13,908 nt of DNA, from positions 1 to 13,908 of the forward strand of contig CAYQTE010000097.1 in NCBI GenBank assembly GCA_964420285.1. Reading direction: 5' to 3'. Shown here one piece after another: positions 1 through 9,800 of the stretch; the first letter of the stretch is position 1; each line of letters starts with the position of its first letter. The position numbers were made by a program, and so were the translations under genes. This stretch comes from CAYQTE01 sp964420285 (GTDB lineage: Bacteria > Planctomycetota > Phycisphaerae > Tepidisphaerales > Tepidisphaeraceae). The notes under the pieces were generated by a model. The model searched no databases and was not told where the DNA came from. It was given only the letters and a program-made list of their open reading frames with translations.

Positions 1-130
1 ACTGTCCGGAGATCGGGCTGGCAGGTAATTCTTGATGGATGAATTGATGTCCGTGTGGAGCATTACCATGTTGGCGCAAAACAGATCATTGCCGCCACCT
101 AAAAGGGGCAGTATCGGGTAGGATAAATCC
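1..130. other. Left-edge region upstream of the toxin-antitoxin operon
   Basis: No gene can be supported here. One forward frame is open from the window edge to a TGA at 40-42, so the last 13 codons of a gene lying to the left are possible but unproven. The rest is presumably the promoter and leader of the operon that starts at 131. I could not identify a convincing -35/-10 pair. Confidence 0.4.
120..123 (+). promoter_or_regulatory. Ribosome binding site of the MNT gene
   Basis: AGGA lies 7 nt before the ATG at 131, inside the stretch GGTAGGAT. The gene begins with two successive ATG codons (131 and 134). The spacing fits both, and 131 is taken because it gives the full-length N-terminus. 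Confidence 0.55.
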
Positions 131-427
131 ATGATGACTAGAGACAACATCCTCAAATACCGCGACCAGATTATTGCCCTGGCCGCGCGCAACGGCGCGT
201 CCGATGTCCGGATCTTCGGCTCGGTCGCGCGGGGCGAGATCACCGAGACCTCCGATCTGGACCTGCTCGTCCGTTTTGAGCCTGGCCGCAGCCTCATGGA
301 TCATGGGATGCTTATCGAAGAGCTTCAGGAATTGCTCGATGTCAAGGTCGATGTGGTGAGCGAAGGTGCCCTGCGCGACAACGACCGGTTTCGCCGCGAG
401 GTGCTGAATGAGGCGGTGCCGCTATGA
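131..427 (+). CDS. MNT-domain nucleotidyltransferase, MntA-type antitoxin
   Basis: This 98-residue protein is a minimal nucleotidyltransferase of the pol-beta superfamily. The diagnostic GSX10DXD active site is complete: G30-S31, then ten residues, then D42-L-D44. A further acidic residue in KVDVV (D74) is placed where the third metal ligand is expected. The length is typical of stand-alone MNT proteins. Its stop codon overlaps the start of the downstream HEPN gene (ATGA, 424-427), which indicates translational coupling. In characterised MntA/HepT pairs the MNT partner transfers AMP to a tyrosine of the HEPN RNase and so neutralises it. That role is inferred here from family, gene order and the intact motifs of both partners. 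It could instead act as a regulator whose partner is not toxic. The fold and pairing are near certain; the toxin-antitoxin function is likely but untested. Confidence 0.92.
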   Translation: MMTRDNILKYRDQIIALAARNGASDVRIFGSVARGEITETSDLDLLVRFEPGRSLMDHGMLIEELQELLDVKVDVVSEGALRDNDRFRREVLNEAVPL

Positions 428-774
428 GGTCTGATCGGCTGCTCCTTCAGGACATCCACGATGCCATCGAAATCGTGCGGCGTTACACCCCTTCTGAGCG
501 CAGCGTGCTGGACACGGATTTGCCCGTGCAGTCTCTGCTCCTCCGATACATTCAGATGATTGGCGAAGCCGCCTGGCGATTGTCCGGCGTCTTCAAAGGC
601 GATCACCCCCAAGTGCCCTGGCAGCGAATCGCCGCCATGCGACATGTGCTTGTCCATGACTACTTCCGCGTGGACCTCGACCAGGTTTGGAATGTTGTCA
701 CCATTCACGTCCCCGCCCTCCAACCCCAGATCCAAACCATCATCGCTTCCCTCCCTCCCGATCCCCAGCCATGA
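424..774 (+). CDS. HEPN-domain (DUF86/HepT-like) ribonuclease toxin
   Basis: This 116-residue, mainly helical protein belongs to the HepT-like (DUF86) HEPN family. The RX4HXY motif of the RNase site is intact: R73, H78 and Y80 in the segment MRHVLVHDY. The preceding segment with IGEAA and the following DLDQVW match the usual family pattern around the motif. Members normally form dimers that build a composite RNA-cleaving site. Y80 is the residue that a MntA partner would be expected to AMPylate. The ATG sits inside the last codons of the MNT gene (4-nt overlap), so both proteins are probably made in a fixed ratio. No frameshift or missing catalytic residue is seen, so the module looks functional. 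The RNA target cannot be read from the sequence. Confidence 0.92.
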   Translation: MRSDRLLLQDIHDAIEIVRRYTPSERSVLDTDLPVQSLLLRYIQMIGEAAWRLSGVFKGDHPQVPWQRIAAMRHVLVHDYFRVDLDQVWNVVTIHVPALQPQIQTIIASLPPDPQP

Positions 775-1148
775 CCTACCAGAAACCATAGCAGAACGAC
801 GACTGGGATCGAGAATGTTCGATGCTCACATGTCCGTGGCCAACGAGCCGGGCCGACGACAAATTGAGAACCAATGGCAAACGTGATCCAAGCAAGGAAC
901 TTCGCTCCCTCACCAAAGCGCAAAATGTCCGAGATGATTTCGGAAATGGCGGCAGGCTTCCTTTGGGTGGGCGATACGATTGACAAGAGGCAGAATCGTT
1001 TGAACGCCGCCTGCGATGGAACCAACGGCTGGTTCGCCACCATCGGCACAGGACGAAACGTGGCGGCAGTGCCGAAACATGTGGCGGACGTTGCGGACGC
1101 CATGATGTGGGCATCGTCCTCCGCGCCCGGCGGCGGTAGGATGTCGGC
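775..1148. other. Gap without a convincing gene; possible degraded small ORF
   Basis: This 374-bp stretch separates the HEPN gene from the TPR glycosyltransferase. An ATG-started forward frame opens at 874 and begins with a protein-like segment (KMSEMISEMAAGF, then RQNRLNAAC). It then loses protein character and runs out of frame into the glycosyltransferase gene, ending at 1278. It may be a remnant or chance. An imperfect direct repeat, CGAAAC plus GTGGCGG, occurs at 1053-1065 and again at 1073-1087 with a 2-nt insertion. No clear terminator for the upstream operon and no clear promoter for the downstream gene were found. Confidence 0.4.
1135..1140 (+). promoter_or_regulatory. Ribosome binding site deciding the glycosyltransferase start
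   Basis: GGTAGG ends 8 nt before the ATG at 1149. Another ATG at 1141 directly abuts this site and is in a different frame, so 1149 is the supported start. Confidence 0.55.
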
Positions 1149-3725
1149 ATGTCGCAAGTCCCGGTCGAACAGGCGCTGCAAGTCGCCATTGCCCACCATC
1201 ACGCCGGGCGGCTTCAACAGGCCGAATCGATTTATCGGCAGATACTCGCCGTGCGGCCGAACCATGCGGAAGCTTTGAATCTGCTGGGGGCGATATCAGG
1301 TCAACTGGGCCGCCCGGATCAGGCCATCGATCTGATTCGCCGGGCCATTGCCGCAGCGCCGGATAACCCCGTCTACCACTTTCATCTTGGCACACGCCTT
1401 CAGAGCCAGGGCCGGCTCGATGAAGCCATTGCATGCTATCAGCGCGCGGTGGCTCTCAAGCCCGACTATCCCGAGGCGCATCTCAATCTGGGGAACGTGT
1501 GGAGGGCAAAGGGACAGCTCGACCCGGCCATCGCCTGCTACCAGAGGGCATTGGAGATCAAGCCAGACTACGCCGACGCCCACAACAATCTCGGCAATGC
1601 CTGGAAGGATAAGGGACAACTCGATCAGGCCATCGCGTCCTATCAGCGCGCGATTGTTCTCCAGAGCCAATCCGCCGAAGCGCACACGAATCTCGGCAGT
1701 GCCTGGTATGACCTTGGCCAACTCGACAAGGCCATCGAGTGTTACCAGCGGGCGCTGGACCTTGATCCCCAGCTTGCCGCGGCTCACACCAATCTCGGTA
1801 ATGCCTGGAGGAGCAAGGGCCAACTGGATCGGTCCATAGCCTGCTACCAGCGGGCTCTGGCGCTGCAGCCGGACCTGGTCGAGGTCCAGGTGAACCTTGG
1901 TGTCGCCTGGCAGGAAACGGGCCAACTGGACAAGGCGATGGCATGCTACCAGCAGGCGCTGGCGTTGAAGCCGGATTATGCCGTTGACCGCACCAGCCGG
2001 GCCGTTGCGCGGAACGCAAGCGCTCAGGTCAACCCGGCCGGCGCCTGTTACCAGACGGCGCCGGGTCCGAAGCCGGATTTGGTCGAAGCTTTCTGCAGTT
2101 TGGGCAGCGCTTTTTTCGACAAAAGCGAGATCGACCATGCGATCGTCTGCTTTCAACAGGCTCTTGTTCTCAAACCCAGGTTCGCCGAGGCGCACACGGC
2201 ACTGGGCCTGGCCTGGAAAAAAAAGGGGGATGCAGATCAGGCCGTCGCGTGTTACCAGCGCGCGCTGGAACTCGATCCCGAACTTGCCGCGGCTCACACG
2301 TATCTGGGCGTGGTTTGGAGTAGCGAGGGGCAACTGGATCAGGCTATTGCCTGTCACCAGCGGGCGCTTGCCATCGATCCGGAATTCGCCCTGGCCTGCA
2401 ACAACCTCGGCAACGCATGGAAGGACGTCGGTCGGCTCGACCGGGCCATCGAGTGCTACCAGCGCGCCATCGCCGCCGATCCCCTATTTGTCAGTGCCTA
2501 CGACAATCTCCTGTACGCCTGGCCGTTCCATCCGGACTTTGATCCGAAGAATCTGCTGACCGAATCCCGGAAATGGAATCAACTGCATGCCCAACCCCTG
2601 GAGTGCTTCATCAGGCCCCACGCCAATGACCGCAATCCCGAGCGACGTTTGCGCGTCGGCTATGTTTCACCCGATTTCCGGCGGCACTCGGTCAGTTTCT
2701 TCATGCTGCCGCTGCTGGCCAACCACAATCGCGCCGCTGTGGAGGCCTACTGTTATGCACAGGTTCCCGTCCCCGATGGAATCACCGCCGGACTGCAAAG
2801 CCATGCCGACGCCTGGCGAAACATTGCCGGACTTTCCGATCAGCAGGTCGCCGACATGATTCGCGACGACCAGATCGACATTTTGGTCGATCTGTCGCTG
2901 CACATGTCCAACAACCGGCTGCTGGTGTTCGCGCGCAAGCCGGCTCCGGTCCAGGTGACGTGGCTTGGTTACCCGGGCACGACCGGGCTGGCGACGATGG
3001 ATTACCGGCTTACCGATCCGTATCTGGATCCACCGGGACTTCATGACGCCCTCTATTCAGAGCGTACCGTTCATCTGCCGGACACGTTCTGGTGTTACGA
3101 TCCGCTTTCCAGCGAACCCGACGTTGGCGCGCTGCCAGCGGCGAGCAATGGTTGGATCACATTTGGCTGCATGAACAATTTCTGCAAGGTCACTGGTGAT
3201 GCGCTGGCCCTGTGGGGCAGAATTCTCAATGCGGCTCCGAGGTCGCGATTGATCCTTCTGGCGCCGCAGGGAAGCGCGCGGCAGGTGGTGCTTGATCGCC
3301 TGGGGCAAGAGGGAATCAGCCCCGATCGGATCGAATTTTCAGACCGACAGCCCCGCCTGGCATATCTCCGCACTCATAACCGGATCGATATCACGCTGGA
3401 CACGTTTCCCGTCAACGGCCACACCACCAGCCTTGATTCGCTCTGGATGGGAGTTCCGGTTGTGACGCTCGTCGGCCGGGACGTGCTTGGCCGGGCCGGC
3501 CTCAGCCAACTGATGAACATGGGACTTGCGGAACTGATTGCCCGTACGAGCGAGGATTATGTGCGAATCGCCGCCGACCTGGCGGCCGATCTGCCGCGCC
3601 TGAGCGAACTGCGCACCACGCTGCGACAGCGTATGCAAGATTCGCCGCTCATGGATGCTCCCCGCTTTGCCCGCGCTATCGAAACCGCCTATCGAACCAT
3701 GTGGCGAACGTGGTGCGCGCAATGA
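1149..3725 (+). CDS. TPR-repeat O-GlcNAc transferase-like (SPINDLY/GT41) glycosyltransferase
   Basis: The 858-residue protein has two parts. Residues 6-446 are thirteen consecutive 34-residue TPR units that form a superhelical protein-binding scaffold. Residues ~499-858 resemble the GT41 catalytic region of SPINDLY and O-GlcNAc transferases: RLRVGYVSPDFRRH with H513, then PAPVQVTWLGYPGTTG, the MNNFCKVT segment with K680 where the UDP-contacting lysine of human OGT lies, and DTFPVNGHTTSLDSLWMG with H758. These are the usual nucleotide-sugar landmarks, so the enzyme looks active. The family transfers a sugar from a nucleotide donor to Ser/Thr of proteins, or acts on other acceptors in bacteria; donor and acceptor are unknown here. 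No signal peptide is visible, so a cytoplasmic location is likely. The histidine matching human H558 seems absent (ADAWRNI). TPR 9 is degenerate. The gene is convergent with the giant gene and has its own ribosome binding site. Confidence 0.93.
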   Translation: MSQVPVEQALQVAIAHHHAGRLQQAESIYRQILAVRPNHAEALNLLGAISGQLGRPDQAIDLIRRAIAAAPDNPVYHFHLGTRLQSQGRLDEAIACYQRAVALKPDYPEAHLNLGNVWRAKGQLDPAIACYQRALEIKPDYADAHNNLGNAWKDKGQLDQAIASYQRAIVLQSQSAEAHTNLGSAWYDLGQLDKAIECYQRALDLDPQLAAAHTNLGNAWRSKGQLDRSIACYQRALALQPDLVEVQVNLGVAWQETGQLDKAMACYQQALALKPDYAVDRTSRAVARNASAQVNPAGACYQTAPGPKPDLVEAFCSLGSAFFDKSEIDHAIVCFQQALVLKPRFAEAHTALGLAWKKKGDADQAVACYQRALELDPELAAAHTYLGVVWSSEGQLDQAIACHQRALAIDPEFALACNNLGNAWKDVGRLDRAIECYQRAIAADPLFVSAYDNLLYAWPFHPDFDPKNLLTESRKWNQLHAQPLECFIRPHANDRNPERRLRVGYVSPDFRRHSVSFFMLPLLANHNRAAVEAYCYAQVPVPDGITAGLQSHADAWRNIAGLSDQQVADMIRDDQIDILVDLSLHMSNNRLLVFARKPAPVQVTWLGYPGTTGLATMDYRLTDPYLDPPGLHDALYSERTVHLPDTFWCYDPLSSEPDVGALPAASNGWITFGCMNNFCKVTGDALALWGRILNAAPRSRLILLAPQGSARQVVLDRLGQEGISPDRIEFSDRQPRLAYLRTHNRIDITLDTFPVNGHTTSLDSLWMGVPVVTLVGRDVLGRAGLSQLMNMGLAELIARTSEDYVRIAADLAADLPRLSELRTTLRQRMQDSPLMDAPRFARAIETAYRTMWRTWCAQ
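1164..2486 (+). repeat. Array of thirteen 34-codon TPR units
   Basis: In-frame tandem units of exactly 102 nt encode residues 6-446 of the glycosyltransferase. The central units share a pattern close to AHxNLGxAW followed by GQLDxAIACYQRALxLxPD. Units 4-8 and 10-13 are the most alike, which suggests expansion by internal duplication. Unit 9 (1977-2078) keeps length and frame but has lost most consensus positions. Units 1-3 are more divergent and probably older. Confidence 0.9.
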
Positions 3726-3772
3726 CGCGGAAACACCTCAGAAAAGCGGTGAATCCTCGCCGGTCTGTCGGC

Positions 3773-3786
3773 GCGATCATGATCGC
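3773..3786. other. Perfect 14-bp palindrome in the convergent gap
   Basis: GCGATCATGATCGC is a perfect inverted repeat with no loop, located between the stop codon of the glycosyltransferase (3725) and that of the giant gene (3804). The position would suit a shared transcription end. However, there is no loop and no T-run on either side, so an intrinsic terminator is not supported. It could be chance or a protein-binding site. Confidence 0.35.
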
Positions 3787-3801
3787 CTGGGCGGCGATGG
3801 G

Positions 3802-6800
3802 TCAACCGGCCAAGACCGAGGCTTCCGGCTCCAGCCAATCGGCGCTAATCGTCGTATCCGAGAAGATCGCGCTGACTGAGGCGCCCGATGATGGTATCAC
3901 GGCTCCCGTTGCGGCGCTCTTGACGGCAGACGAGTTGGCCACGGCGGCTGCGCCGCTGGCGGTTACGCCCGCGCTGTCACCGATGCCGTTCAGGTGGGCG
4001 CCCAGATCGTTGATAATGGCCGCGACATCATAGATGTTCACGATCCCTTCTTTGAGCACGTCCCCGCCGGAATATCCAGCCGAATGGCCCAGGTTGTTGA
4101 TCGCCCGGGTCAGGTCCGTAATGTCCACGTGGCCGTCCAGGTTGGCGTCGCCGGTAGGCACGTAGGTCACTTCCACATCGCCGGCCGGGACGGTTAATGG
4201 GTCACCGCTATGGTCGCCATAGCCGACAGCGCGGCTGGCCATGGCATGAGGACCGGTGACCAGGGAACTCATGATGCTTCCGTTCTGCACCCAGGTCGTC
4301 AACTGCGCCAGGGACACATTGCTCTCGGCAGCTCGAAGCGTGTTGTTGGTGATATCGAGCGACCCGCCGGTGTTGATCGCCAGCGTCCCGATCGTGCTGG
4401 TGACGCCGGGCGTGCCCTGAGCCAGTTGCAGCCGTGCCGACGGGCCAAGCGTCAAGGCTCCGGTGCCGGTGAGACCGCCGATGACACCGGTACCGGTGAT
4501 GGTCATCAAACCGTTATCAAGAAGGCCGCCGGCCTGCGAGAAGTTGACGGCCTGGAACGCCGCACCTTGATCGACATTGAATGTCCCCGTGCCCGAAACA
4601 TTGCCGACGACGTAAAATACGCCGGAAGCGTCAAGAGTCACCGAGCCATCATTGATGATATCTCCAGACGATGAGCCGGTCGGGCTGCCCAAACCGATCT
4701 GCAAGGTTCCGGTGGTGATTTCGAGCGGAGACTGGCTGGAGATCGCATAAGCGGAGAAATCACCCGCCGACACGTCAATGGTGTTGAAGCCCGATCCGAT
4801 GGAGACCGAATCGTTGGGAGTGGGCACGGCGCCGGTCGACCAGTTGGCGGGATCGCTCCAGTTGATTCCATCGCCGTTGCCGGTCCAAGTGACGGCGACA
4901 ACGACGGCCTCGTTGGCGCCCATGTCCACGGCGCCGTCGACGATGCGCGCGTTACCGGCCAGATCGGTGAAGACGTCGGCCAGGTCCGCTGCCGTGTTGG
5001 TGCCGGCATTGATGCACGGAGAAGTCGGGTCGAGTTGGAAGTTATCAACGCCGGGACCGGCGAACTGCGGGTCGGCGTTGATGTTATCCGCGCCGATCAC
5101 GCCGATGGAACTGCCGTCGATATCGTTGTAGCTGGCGAATGTGCCACTTGTGTTGTCGTTATTGATTTCGCCGCCGGTGTCGTTCCAGAGAATGCAGTTG
5201 GTCAGGGTCGGCACAGAACCGCCTTCGTTGTCGAACGCGCCGCCAATCCCGGCCGTGTTGTCCGTGAAGGTGCAGTTGGTAAATGTCGGGGAGGCTCCGA
5301 TGTAGTTGGAAACGGCGCCGCCGCGTGTGCCGGCGGAGTTGCCATAAAAGAGGCAGTTAATCAGAGTCGGTGACGCGATGAAATCGTAGATCGCACCGCC
5401 ATTGTAGGTGCTGGTGTTGTCGGCAAAGATGCAATCGGTCAGTGTGCCGCCGTCGCCGGTCATATAAATCGCGCCGCCGGCCTGGGCGGAGTTGTTGGTG
5501 AAGATGCAATCCGCGATGGAGGGTGAACCGCCCTGGACGGTCATGCCGCCGCCGTAACTGCCGTCGGCAGCGCCGTTGCCGTTCTTGATGGTGACGCCTT
5601 CGAGTACGGCCGTGGAGTCCGTGCCGCTGGCGGTCACGACGCTGTAGTTTGTATTCTGACCGTCCAGGATGGTCGGATAGAGGACCGGATCGGGGCCATT
5701 GAGGCCGCCGGCCTGGTAACCGCCCTGAATCGTGACACCGTCTTCGAGTTGGAAGGTGTCGGCGGGATCACTGCCGGGGGAATAGTCGCCTTGAGCGATT
5801 TCGATTGTGTAGCCGGGCAGAGCGGCACTGAACGCGGATTGGAGGTTGGTGAACGCGCTGGCCCAGGACAGGCCGTTGTTGGCTCCGCCGGTCGCGCTGG
5901 CGTCGACGTAGATGACGGCCGGCACGGCGCCCTCGTAGGCGCCCAGGTCGACCAGGCCATCCTGGAAGCGGGGCTGGCCAGCCAGATCGGTGCTGATACC
6001 TGCCAGTCCGGGCGCGGCGGCGTCCCCGATTTGAAGGCAGGGCGATCCGATCTGAAGATTGAAGATGCGGGCAAATTGCGGATCGACGGACAGGTTGACG
6101 TTGCCCCCGTAGCCATATTCAACGTCGCAGTAATTCACCGTCGCGGCACCGGCGCGATCGGTGATTTCCAGGCCATTGTCGTTCCAGAGGATGCAGTTGG
6201 TGAGGATCGGACTCGACCCGTCGAACTCGTCATCAACGATGGCGCCATTGGTATTGCCGGTGAAGGTGCAATTGGTGATGGTGGGCGATGAGTTCAAGTT
6301 GAAGACAGCGCCGGCGGAATTTCCCACGAAGAGATCGTTGACCAGCGTGGGCGAGGATGCGACGAGATACACCGCGCCGCCGGAGTAAATGGCAAAGTTA
6401 CCAACAAACGAGCAATCGACGAACGACGGGGCGTTGGCGCCGTTGTTGGCGCTATAGACCGCGCCGCCGTACAAAGCGGTGTTGCTGACGAAAGTGCAAT
6501 CGACAATGGTGGGCGAGCCGCCATCGGCGATCAACCCGCCGCCAAAGGGGCCGTCAGGAACCCCGGCGGTGGCGTTGCCCCCGGTGATGGTGACGCCTTC
6601 AAGCACGGCCGAGGAATCCGTTCCGTCGGCGGTGACAACGTGATAGTTGTAGCCCGCCCCATCGAGGATGGTCGGGTCAAGCGAGGGATTGGGGCCGCCC
6701 AGGCCGCCGGTTTGGAAGCCGCCCTGGATCGTGACTCCGTCGAGCAGTTGAAATGTCGCGGTTGGATCGCCGCCCAGCGTGTAGTCTCCCTGTGCGATAT

Positions 6801-9800
6801 CGATAGTGTCGCCGGGAATGGCCTCCGCCAGAGCCGCTTGGAGTGTGGTAAATGCATCGTGCCAGTCCCGGCCGTTGTTGGCGCCGGACGTGGCGCTGCG
6901 GTCGACGTCAATAGTGACGGGAGCGAAGGTGCTGAAGCTGGAACTGGTGGCCAGGGCGTCGCCGGCATCGTCATTGGCGGTGAGGGTGAATGTGCCGGCC
7001 TGGCCGACATAGACGTTGTCGAAGGTGGCCACGCCGTTCTGCACGACGGCGCTGACATCGCCGCCGAGCGTGACCCCGCCGGCGCCGGTCACCGAGAGCG
7101 TCACGGTTGCCGTGTCGCCGGTGACGGCATTGCCAAACTGGTCCTGTACGGCCACGGTGATCGGGGGTGCAATCGGATAGCCGCTGGACGTGCTGCTCGG
7201 CTGCTGGATAAAAACCAATTGGCTTGCCTGAGCGGGAGTGATCTGCATGCCCGTGGATCCGGCCACGCCGAGATTCGAGTCCGTGGCAAGCAGAATGTAC
7301 TCGCCGGCGCTGGTGAGGATGATATTGTTAAACGCCGCCATGCCGCCCTGGGCGGCCGCGGTCAGTGCTTCGACCACATGTCCACTGAGGTCGGTGACGG
7401 TGAGAGTGACATCGCCGGCGTAGTCCGTGTTGTCGTTGCCGAGCTCGTCCGTGGCTTGCACGGTGACATTGGCGGGCGCGCCGGCCGACGCGCCGGCTGT
7501 CGTGACCGCAAACCCTGCCGTGGCGCCGGGATTGACGACAAACGTATTAGAAGTTCCGGAGATGACCTGCGTATTGTTCAGGTCCGTGGCTTCGAGGAAA
7601 TCATCGGTGGCTGCCACACCCACGTACAGGTTAAAGAACGTGACGCTGCCGGTCGCGGGATCGAGAACCAGTTGGGTCTGGCCGCCGTAATTCGAATATG
7701 TCGGACCCTGGCCCGTGATGAGGATCGTGTCGCCGATGCCGGTAATCGGATTGCCGTTGTTGTCTTCGAGGGTCACCGTGACGGGCGCAATGGGGCTGCC
7801 CGAGACGGTGTAGGTTTGCGGTTGCTGGGTGAAGACCAGCGTCTCGGTGCCCTCGACGGTGACGGGGAGGCTGGTGGTGACGCCGCTGGCGCTGTCGGTG
7901 GCCTGGAGTATGTAGTTGCCGCTCTGGCTGAAAGTGACGCCATCAAACGTGGCAATGCCGGACGTGAGGTCCACGGTGGCAAGCGGGTTTCCGTTGGCGT
8001 CGGTCTGGTCGCTGGTCACCGTGCCCGGACCGCTCAGCACCGTAAGCGTGATCTGGGAATCGTACTGGCTGGCGGGCTGGCCGTTCACATCGACGGCCAC
8101 GGTGAGAGGCGGAGCGTCAATGGGATCGCCGACAATAATGTTGTCAGGAAGCGGGCCTGGGATCAGCGTGACCGGATATCCGAGTGTGATGTTGAAGGAT
8201 GCCGTCAGATAACTTCCATCCTCGGCGACGACCGTGTAGTTGCCGGGCGTATAGCCGGTCGGGAACAACAGACTGTCGATGGTCGCCACTCCGGCGGTGG
8301 TGTACGCGGCACCCACATTGTTGGGGCCGACTGCAAGTGTCACCAGCGAGTGTTCGTCGATGGTCTTGCCGAACTGCTGAACGTCCACAACGACGGGCGT
8401 GGCCAGCGGCTGGCCGATGACGGCGACGGCCGGAGGCGGTGCGGCGAAGGCCAACTGTGTCTGGGCGCCGACGATGGAGACATTGAAACCCGAAGAGGTG
8501 ACGGCCAATCCGCTGGCATCAGCAGCCATGAGCGTGTAGCTGCCGGGCGCGCCCAGTGAGATGGTGTTGAACAACACCTGTCCCTGGCTGGACCGGACGA
8601 CAAGAGTGCCGTTCAGGTCATTGGTATAAGCCCCGTCGGCAATCGAGAGCGTAATGATATTGCTGTAATTGGTATCGATGACGCCGTTCTCTTCGAAGGC
8701 GACACGGATGTACGGCGTGATGGTGTTATTGATAAGGGCGTTGGTGGGCTGCTGGGTGAACACCAGGCCGGTGGCTCCTGAGTTCTGGCAGGCGCCCATG
8801 TCGATCTGGCCGTTGGTCAGGCGCGGATTGCCGACAATGTCTGTGGTGTAGCCGTCATTGATTTGCTTGTTTAGCGCAACGGTGAGAGCGCCGGTGTTGA
8901 TGGCGGGAGAACCCGTCAGCAATTGCAAATCGGTCGCACTGACGAACTGAGGATTGAGGTTGATGTTCCCGTCGGCCTCGGCCCCGTCCTGGTTGTCGCA
9001 CTGGGAGTAATACGCCGTGCTGTCGATGTCGACGACCTCGTTGGTCGGCCCACCCCACTGGGCGGCCGATTCAACGGCCGAGTCATTCCACAGAATGCAG
9101 TTGTACAGGTGTGGTGTGCAGCCGGAAGAGTCGACCATCGCGCCGCCGACCTGTCCAGCCGAGTTGTCGGTAAACGTGCAGTTGATCAACGTGGGATCGG
9201 AAGCGGCGTAGTTCTGAATCGCGCCGCCATATTGGGAGGCCGAATTATTGACAAAGACACAATTCCACAGGGTAGGCGAGGAGTCGCTTGTGTTATCCAT
9301 GCCGCCGCCGTTGACGGCCGAGTTGTCCTTGATAGTGCAGTCGACGATGGTTGGACTGCCGTTCACATCGGATATTCCGCTGCCGGTGCCGTTTTCGATG
9401 ACGAAGCCGCTGAGAACGGCCGACGAGTCGGTTCCACTGCCAGTGACGACACTGGCACCGGCATCGGCGCCGTCGAGGAAGGTCGAGGCGTAGAGACCGG
9501 GTTGTGGCGTGGCGGAGCCGCCGGTGGGAAATCCGCCCTGTATGGTGACGCCATCGATAAGTTGGAACGTGCCGTAGAGCAGTCCCGGGGAATAATCGCC
9601 CTGGGCAACGTCGATGGTGAAGCCCGGGGACGCCGCCGCCAGCGCCGCGCCGAGCGAGTTGAAGGCATTAGCCCAGCTTCCGCCGTTGTTGGCGCCGCGG
9701 GCGTGCTGATCGACGTAAATGATGAACGGTCCCTGGTACTCGTAGGCGCCCATATCCACATTGCCGCCGGTCGGAGCGACGCGCGGATTGCCGGCCAGGT

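Noticed and set aside
1296..2357. 353-codon minus-strand open frame opposite the TPR array
   Set aside because: Its apparent 34-residue periodicity only mirrors the TPR repeats on the coding strand, which have clear TPR consensus residues.
1164..2486. CRISPR array or DNA-level satellite at the 102-nt periodicity
   Set aside because: The repeats are coding, in frame, and diverged at synonymous positions; they are TPR units.
3773..3786. Intrinsic terminator between the convergent genes
   Set aside because: The palindrome has no loop and no T-run on either side, so it is reported only as a palindrome.
3701..4033. 110-codon forward frame spanning the convergent gap
   Set aside because: It overlaps the end of the glycosyltransferase and the C-terminal tail and dockerin of the giant gene, with no family resemblance.
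6640..8559. 639-codon open frame antisense to the Ig-like array
   Set aside because: It lies wholly inside the giant gene. The giant frame has coherent repeated domains, while this one gives Gly/Arg/Val-rich, domain-free sequence of the kind produced opposite GC-rich genes.
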